Assembly (NCBI RefSeq): GCF_051297175.1
Contig: NZ_JBINNY010000001.1
Location: 248,001-312,000, forward strand
Direction of reading: 5' to 3'
DNA from: Dryocola sp051297175
GTDB taxonomy: Bacteria > Pseudomonadota > Gammaproteobacteria > Enterobacterales > Enterobacteriaceae
DNA length: 64,000 nt
Shown here piece by piece: positions 59,818 through 64,000 of this stretch. The notes below the pieces were generated by a model that did no database searches, was not told where the DNA came from, and saw nothing but the letters and a program-made list of their open reading frames with translations. Each line of letters opens with the position of its first letter. The stretch's first letter is position 1. The translations under genes were made by a program, and so were the position numbers.

Positions 59818-62108
59818 CAGGCGTACTCCCGGCGCTGTTTTTGCGCCATCACATCGTTAATCATTCTCTCCAGCTCACGCTTGCTAAGCGACAGCACCTT
59901 GTTGATGTCTCCGGCGGCATTTGCTCCGTTCCCCTGGACGGTAACCTGCGGCGAAAAGTGAACCTGAACATTACTCTGCGCCCGCGACGGGGGTATCCCG
60001 TAAGGTTTTTCGCCAGGCTTTGCAGACGGCGGAAGCGGGATGGATGCGGGTTTGGTTCCAGCGTTCAATAATGGGGTGACGGGGCGTCCAAGCGCGGTTC
60101 CGGCAACACCGGTAATGGCTGGAGCGGCATTCTCTTCAGTACTGATGCCCAGCGAGCTTTTCGCCCAGTCCGGGATCATGCTTTTTATTTTTTCAACTGC
60201 GGTATTCAGGTAGGGAATCGCATTCAGAATGCCGTTTACCAAGCTAGCAAGGATGTTGCTGCCGAACTCGCTGAAGCTTGCGGGCAAGTCAATTCCAAAC
60301 CAATCCAGAACGCTGGCAAACACGCTGTAAAACAGACCGAGCGGCGACCAGTCAATAATTGACGCTGAAACGCTGGCAATACCACCGTCAAACGCCGTTT
60401 TAATGCGCGCCCAGATAGCTGAAAAGAACTCTTTTATCGGTTCCCAGTAGCGATAAATGAGATAAGCCGCGCCGGCGATTGCGGTGATGGCCAGGCCGAT
60501 AGGATTCATCAACAATGCCCGGCCCAACCAGATTATGGTCTGCCCGACCAGCTTTAAACCGCTTACCAGACCACGACCTAACAGCAATGCCGCGGTTTTG
60601 GCTCCATTACCCAGTGATTTTACAATCGACAGTGCGGTGCTCATGCCTCCGCTAAGCATGAGGTTAGCTTTCAGCTTGAGGAAGACATCGATAAGGCTGA
60701 TAAACGGTGAGACGGTGAGCGTGACGCCGAGTTTGAGAAGGTTCAGCGCCCCGTTGAACAGCCAGATTGCGCCAACCATTTTGGCGACGCCCTGCACCAG
60801 GGCCGGGTTTTCCTGTAACCATCCGCTCAATTGCCGTACCAGAGGCGTCAAGGTTTGCGCCAGTTCTCCGACCGCGGGCAGCAGTTGTAGGCCGACGCTG
60901 AGCCACAGCTCGTTCAGCGCCAGCTGCAAGGCTTTGGTTTGTTCATTGCCCGACTTCATTCTTTCAGCGAAATCATCGTCGATCAGATTTTTATCCCCCG
61001 CCTGCATCATGGAGGTTTTTGACTGACGATATTCATCCTGGTGCGCCAGCATCGGGGCGAGGAAATCAAGCGTTTGCTGGTCGCCGAACATCGCGCTGAT
61101 ATTAAATTTATCCACCATGGCTTTTAGCGCGTCGCTGCGGGCGGAAAGATCCTCAATCTTCATGGTGTTTTTAAAAGTATCGAGGATTTGCGGGCTCATT
61201 TTCTCGAGCTGCATCTGCACGATGTGGGTCATCGCTTCAATCGTGCCCGTGCCGTTCTGCTGATGCTCCAGCAGCGAGCCTTGTAGATCGACACCGTGGC
61301 TGGCGAACCAGCTATCCGTTTCTTTAGAGAAAGTGGATTGCAGAAAATGTTGCAGGTTTTCAGTCGCCACGCCCACGTCTTTGGCGTTCTTCATGGCGAT
61401 TTGCATCGTCGCCGCCAGGCTTGCAACGCCTTCTTTACCCTGAAGCCCGGAACTACCGGCAAAGGTGTTTATCCACTGCGTCTGGTCCGCAACGGAGCTG
61501 CCGCCTTTTGCCGCGCTGTACATCATGTTTTGTACCGAGCGGAAATCATCAGGCGCGATGTTGAGTTTATCGTGCGTTGCAATCGCCGCCTGCGCCCAGG
61601 TCTCCGCACTGTCGCGAGTGGCGGTTGCGGCTTTGGCGATATCAGGCATATAGCGGCTAAGATCCTGTAGCGATGTCACGCCGTTTTCGATCAGCGTGCC
61701 TGTCGCGTTTTGCAGATCCTGCTGGCCCTGATTGAAACCAAGGCTCCAGTTGCGGATTTTTAGGCTCAGGGCGTCCTGCACGGCGCTGCTCATGCTGCCT
61801 TTAATCGCCATGTCGACCATTTTGTCCTGAAAATCCCCCGGTAATTTCCAGTCGGGCTGCTGAACATTCAGGATGTTGCTGAGCTGGCCGGTGAAGGTTT
61901 GGGCCTTTTCCAGTAATCCGGTGCGCCGCCTGTCGTTCTCTTCCCGGCGGAAAGAGGAATCGGTTAGCTGCTGCGTTAATTTCGTGATTTTTGCTTGTTC
62001 GGCGGTGAGTGATTGCAGCGTATTGGCATTAAGTGAGCCGTAACGGGCTATAGCCTGCGTCAACGTCTCATTACGCGCCTGAAGCTGGGTAATAATGTCG
62101 TTGGCCAA
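59817..62108 (-). CDS. T: Tail tape-measure protein T
   Basis: The tape measure sets tail length and passes through the envelope on injection. The 763-residue product has a helical, glutamine-rich N-terminal part (start MANDIITQLQARNETLTQAI), a region with hydrophobic segments near 450-480 and 520-560 (VGQTIIWLGRALLMNPIGLA, ITAIAGAAYLIYRY), and a C-terminal part with low-complexity proline-rich sequence. By the usual one residue per 1.5 angstroms the tail would be about 110 nm, slightly shorter than P2. It starts 110 bases after E'. Confidence 0.9.
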   Translation of the reverse strand: MANDIITQLQARNETLTQAIARYGSLNANTLQSLTAEQAKITKLTQQLTDSSFRREENDRRRTGLLEKAQTFTGQLSNILNVQQPDWKLPGDFQDKMVDMAIKGSMSSAVQDALSLKIRNWSLGFNQGQQDLQNATGTLIENGVTSLQDLSRYMPDIAKAATATRDSAETWAQAAIATHDKLNIAPDDFRSVQNMMYSAAKGGSSVADQTQWINTFAGSSGLQGKEGVASLAATMQIAMKNAKDVGVATENLQHFLQSTFSKETDSWFASHGVDLQGSLLEHQQNGTGTIEAMTHIVQMQLEKMSPQILDTFKNTMKIEDLSARSDALKAMVDKFNISAMFGDQQTLDFLAPMLAHQDEYRQSKTSMMQAGDKNLIDDDFAERMKSGNEQTKALQLALNELWLSVGLQLLPAVGELAQTLTPLVRQLSGWLQENPALVQGVAKMVGAIWLFNGALNLLKLGVTLTVSPFISLIDVFLKLKANLMLSGGMSTALSIVKSLGNGAKTAALLLGRGLVSGLKLVGQTIIWLGRALLMNPIGLAITAIAGAAYLIYRYWEPIKEFFSAIWARIKTAFDGGIASVSASIIDWSPLGLFYSVFASVLDWFGIDLPASFSEFGSNILASLVNGILNAIPYLNTAVEKIKSMIPDWAKSSLGISTEENAAPAITGVAGTALGRPVTPLLNAGTKPASIPLPPSAKPGEKPYGIPPSRAQSNVQVHFSPQVTVQGNGANAAGDINKVLSLSKRELERMINDVMAQKQRREYA

Positions 62109-62218
62109 AATAGTATCTCGTTTAGGTGAATGACGACTCGGCAGCAGGTTTTCCGAAAAAGTGACTGGGAAGGGGCCTGGGTATGGAACCGGGCGAGTAG
62201 TCAGGAAACCCGCAGGCG

Positions 62219-62347
62219 TTAATCCTGCGAGGGATATTCGTGCTTTATTTGTGTGCTGGCCTCAGCCAGCCAGTATGTGAAGTCATCAACTGCTAGCGCA
62301 TCGATTTCATTTGGCGGAAAGCGGAACCATCTCGCCAGCAGGGCCAT
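62219..62347 (-). CDS. Gene E' segment (GpE family), probable frameshift extension of E
   Basis: A 42-codon frame with MALLARWFRFPPNEIDALAV then DDFTYWLAEAS, which is the GpE family pattern (hydrophobic start, F-PP-E-DA---D---W). In P2 this segment is made as a C-terminal extension of E by ribosomal frameshifting. Here it overlaps the last 13 codons of E and lies in the +1 (equivalent to -2) frame relative to E, and the frame stays open well upstream of the internal ATG. It may be made by frameshift or from its own ATG behind GGCAGG. Confidence 0.7.
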   Translation of the reverse strand: MALLARWFRFPPNEIDALAVDDFTYWLAEASTQIKHEYPSQD

Positions 62348-62624
62348 TGCCTGCCACAGCTGCTGCGGGTTCTGTAGCCATGCTAAGCATGGACTGAAAT
62401 CGTTTTTGCAAAGCCTGGTAGTCGAGGAGATCCATTTCAGCTAAATCTTCGGGCACCAGCCCGGTCATGGCGGCCATTAGTGGCTCATCCCACTCTTCAG
62501 GGTTATCGCTGGAGCGTCGCGCGTTGCGCATATCTTTGACTTTCAGGCGGCGCAGTGTCAGGGCGCTAATACGGTCGCCTGCGGCAGAAGTAAATGGGAA
62601 CTGTAATTTATATTTTTCGCTCAT
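62307..62624 (-). CDS. E: Tail assembly chaperone E (P2 gpE / Mu gp41-like)
   Basis: E coats the tape measure before tube polymerisation. The 105-residue product has the family stretch MSEKYKLQFPFTSAAGDRIS, LTLRRLKVKDM and LVPEDLAEMDLLDYQALQKR, typical of the E/41/14 chaperone family. It lies 51 bases after FII and overlaps E' in another frame. Confidence 0.9.
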   Translation of the reverse strand: MSEKYKLQFPFTSAAGDRISALTLRRLKVKDMRNARRSSDNPEEWDEPLMAAMTGLVPEDLAEMDLLDYQALQKRFQSMLSMATEPAAAVAGNGPAGEMVPLSAK

Positions 62625-62675
62625 CGCACGATCCTTATTTATTGCGTTTAAATCGGGGCCGCAGCCCCGAATAAA

Positions 62676-63200
62676 TTAGCCACCGATGTTATTACGGTAA
62701 GTGTTTAATTGATCTTCGCCGTTCACGCGGAAGATATTTGCCAGGTAATCCAGTTCCAGAAGCGTTTCCCCGTCGATAACCTGTTTAATATAGGTACAGC
62801 CGAAGGCGCTGCTAAATTCCGGGTTTTCGTTCTGTTTAAACGTGCCCAGTGGATTCTTCTTAAACATCACGGTCATATGGGTGACCAATGCCAACTGATC
62901 GGCTTTACCTTGTGAGTTGTAGCAATCAATGCTGGAGCGGCACTGGAGAGCTACGGCTTGCCACGGGTTCGCAGTTTTACGCATCACTTCCTGATAAAAG
63001 GAGTTCCATTTAATCTCCCCTTCGAGCTTATCAAAACCCGCAGGCAGCTCGATTTTACCAATCATTCCTAAGGCTTTATGCTCCTGCATAATTAAGCTGA
63101 TATCCGGCAGTTTAATTTCGCTTGCACGGCCCAATAGATTATTACCATCAAGATAAATATTGGCGTTAGTAATACGGTTAATTTGAATTTTTCCGGCCAT
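62676..63200 (-). CDS. FII: Major tail tube protein FII
   Basis: FII polymerises into the inner tube of the contractile tail. The 174-residue product (P2 172) starts MAGKIQINRITNANIYLDGN and has LPDISLIMQEHKALGMIGKI, KLEGEIKWNSFYQEVMRK and a C-terminal YLANIFRVNGEDQLNTYRNN, all family features. Its ATG shares a base with the FI stop (TAATG). Confidence 0.95.
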   Translation of the reverse strand: MAGKIQINRITNANIYLDGNNLLGRASEIKLPDISLIMQEHKALGMIGKIELPAGFDKLEGEIKWNSFYQEVMRKTANPWQAVALQCRSSIDCYNSQGKADQLALVTHMTVMFKKNPLGTFKQNENPEFSSAFGCTYIKQVIDGETLLELDYLANIFRVNGEDQLNTYRNNIGG

Positions 63201-64000
63201 TAGCTATTGCTCTCCAGAGTCACTAAATATTCAGAGGTAATTTCAGTTTCAAACGTTAAACGCTCCAGCGGCGGTGGGGGGGTGAATTTGTAGCTCAGCA
63301 GCAGATGGCCAGCAGCCAGCTCGGTTTTATCGTTACGTGCCGGGTCGTACCAGCATTCGAAGCCCAGTAGCGCACCGTCGCCGATCAGCTTGCGACCCCA
63401 GGAGTTAACCGACTCGGTCAGTGCGTCGATCAGCGCTTGGTTAATCGGCATATCCATATATTGCTGGCTGAAATAACGAATGGATTCGTTAATGACATCA
63501 CCGGTGCGGCGCACGTTTTCAAAGTTGCGCATATGGGTGACGGTCGGCCATGCAGCAGTACGGTTCCCCCACAGACGCAGGCCGGAACCGTAGCTGTTAA
63601 AGACGGTGGTAATACCGTTTTCGTTCAGCTGGTTTACTTCACTTTGCGGGTCGTCAATCATTGCTGACAGCGAACGCTCAACGCCTGTAATACCCTGAAT
63701 TTCCTGATTGGAATTGCTCCACCAGAATCCTTTCTCAAGATCTACTTTGGCACGCAGACCTGCGGCTCGTGAGGAGAGTGGTTCCAGCACTTCAGCGTTG
63801 GTCGCATTGTCGTACACTTTTACGTGTGGATAGCACAAGCGAGCGCGGTCAGAACTGGTATTGAAGTTAATCGAGCCCTGCGGCCCACGACCTGCCAGAA
63901 CCTGCTGGAAGGTGGTACCGATTGGCGCGTCAATGTATGCGATAGCCCCCAGATTTTCCGCCTGAGCGATAAGCTCAGTGGCAACCGATTTCTGAGTACA
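63200..64000 (-). CDS. FI: Tail sheath protein FI (C-terminal part)
   Basis: FI forms the contractile sheath. The last 266 codons are inside the window and the frame is open to base 64000, so the gene starts beyond it. Visible family segments are AIAYIDAPIGTTFQQVLAGR near the left end of the protein part, GFWWSNSNQEIQGITGVER, GITTVFNSYGSGLRLWGNRT (the sheath fold core), TRPT-like AWPTVTHMRNFENVRRTGDV and the C-terminal YLVTLESNS. FII follows with a one-base overlap. Confidence 0.95.
   Translation of the reverse strand, partial: CTQKSVATELIAQAENLGAIAYIDAPIGTTFQQVLAGRGPQGSINFNTSSDRARLCYPHVKVYDNATNAEVLEPLSSRAAGLRAKVDLEKGFWWSNSNQEIQGITGVERSLSAMIDDPQSEVNQLNENGITTVFNSYGSGLRLWGNRTAAWPTVTHMRNFENVRRTGDVINESIRYFSQQYMDMPINQALIDALTESVNSWGRKLIGDGALLGFECWYDPARNDKTELAAGHLLLSYKFTPPPPLERLTFETEITSEYLVTLESNS

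Larger units (their letters stand above)
52835..64000 (-). mobile_element. Contractile-tail cluster of a P2/Mu-like prophage or tailocin (partial)
   Basis: All genes from the window end down to 52835 lie on the minus strand with overlaps or gaps of a few bases, except the E-T gap and the V-W gap that holds an ERIC element. In reading direction they are sheath FI, tube FII, E and E', tape measure T, U, X, D, V, W, J, I, tail fibre and fibre-assembly protein. The set is complete for a tail from sheath to fibre and all frames are intact. No head, terminase, lysis or integrase gene is inside the window, so prophage and R-type tailocin both remain possible. Confidence 0.9.

Overview
The window is a stretch of chromosome from a member of the Enterobacteriaceae. 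The gene order birA, coaA, thrU-tyrU-glyT-thrT-tufB, secE-nusG, rplKAJL-rpoBC, thiCEFSGH, rsd, nudC, hemE, nfi, yjaG, hupA, yjaH, purHD, a 16S-tRNA-Glu-23S-5S operon, metA, aceBAK, iclR, metH, yjbB, rluF, yjbD is the arrangement of Escherichia coli K-12, and most proteins have exactly the E. coli length. It is not E. coli: pepE, arpA, htrC and zraPSR are missing from their usual places, other genes stand in or near those places, and the 16S gene differs in its variable regions. I do not name a genus. All homology statements come from remembered family sequences; no search was run.

Region by region: 1-2114 holds the end of birA, coaA and an acetyltransferase gene. 2445-16516 is the core information-processing block: four tRNAs with EF-Tu, the SecE translocase subunit with NusG, four ribosomal proteins with their autoregulatory leaders, and the two large RNA polymerase subunits. 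16643-17273 is an accessory EIIA/EIIB phosphotransferase pair behind a likely CRP site. 17598-22971 is the thiamin operon, read on the minus strand from a TPP riboswitch at about 23075-23163. 23222-28185 carries rsd, nudC, hemE, nfi, yjaG, hupA and a yjaH-type lipoprotein. 28356-31254 is purHD with a PurR operator.

31374-36961 is a complete rRNA operon with two promoters, boxA elements, one tRNA-Glu spacer gene, 5S and a strong terminator. 37193-43175 holds metA behind tandem met boxes and the glyoxylate operon aceBAK. Then come an unrecognised 207-residue gene, the operon's repressor iclR, divergent metH, yjbB, a shortened toxin-antitoxin locus, rluF and yjbD.

From about 52159 to the end the sequence becomes phage-derived: an AT-rich junction, a 55-codon ORF, then a minus-strand contractile-tail cluster. 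Read in its own direction it is sheath (partial), tube, chaperone E/E', tape measure, U, X, D, V, W, J, I, tail fibre, fibre-assembly protein. The proteins are P2-like but the order is the Mu-type one. A 127-bp ERIC element sits inside it between V and W. The most interesting points are the tail cluster (prophage or tailocin), its out-of-frame E/E' pair, the ERIC insertion, the toxin remnant with intact antitoxin, the unknown aceK-iclR gene, and the EIIA/EIIB pair without a permease.
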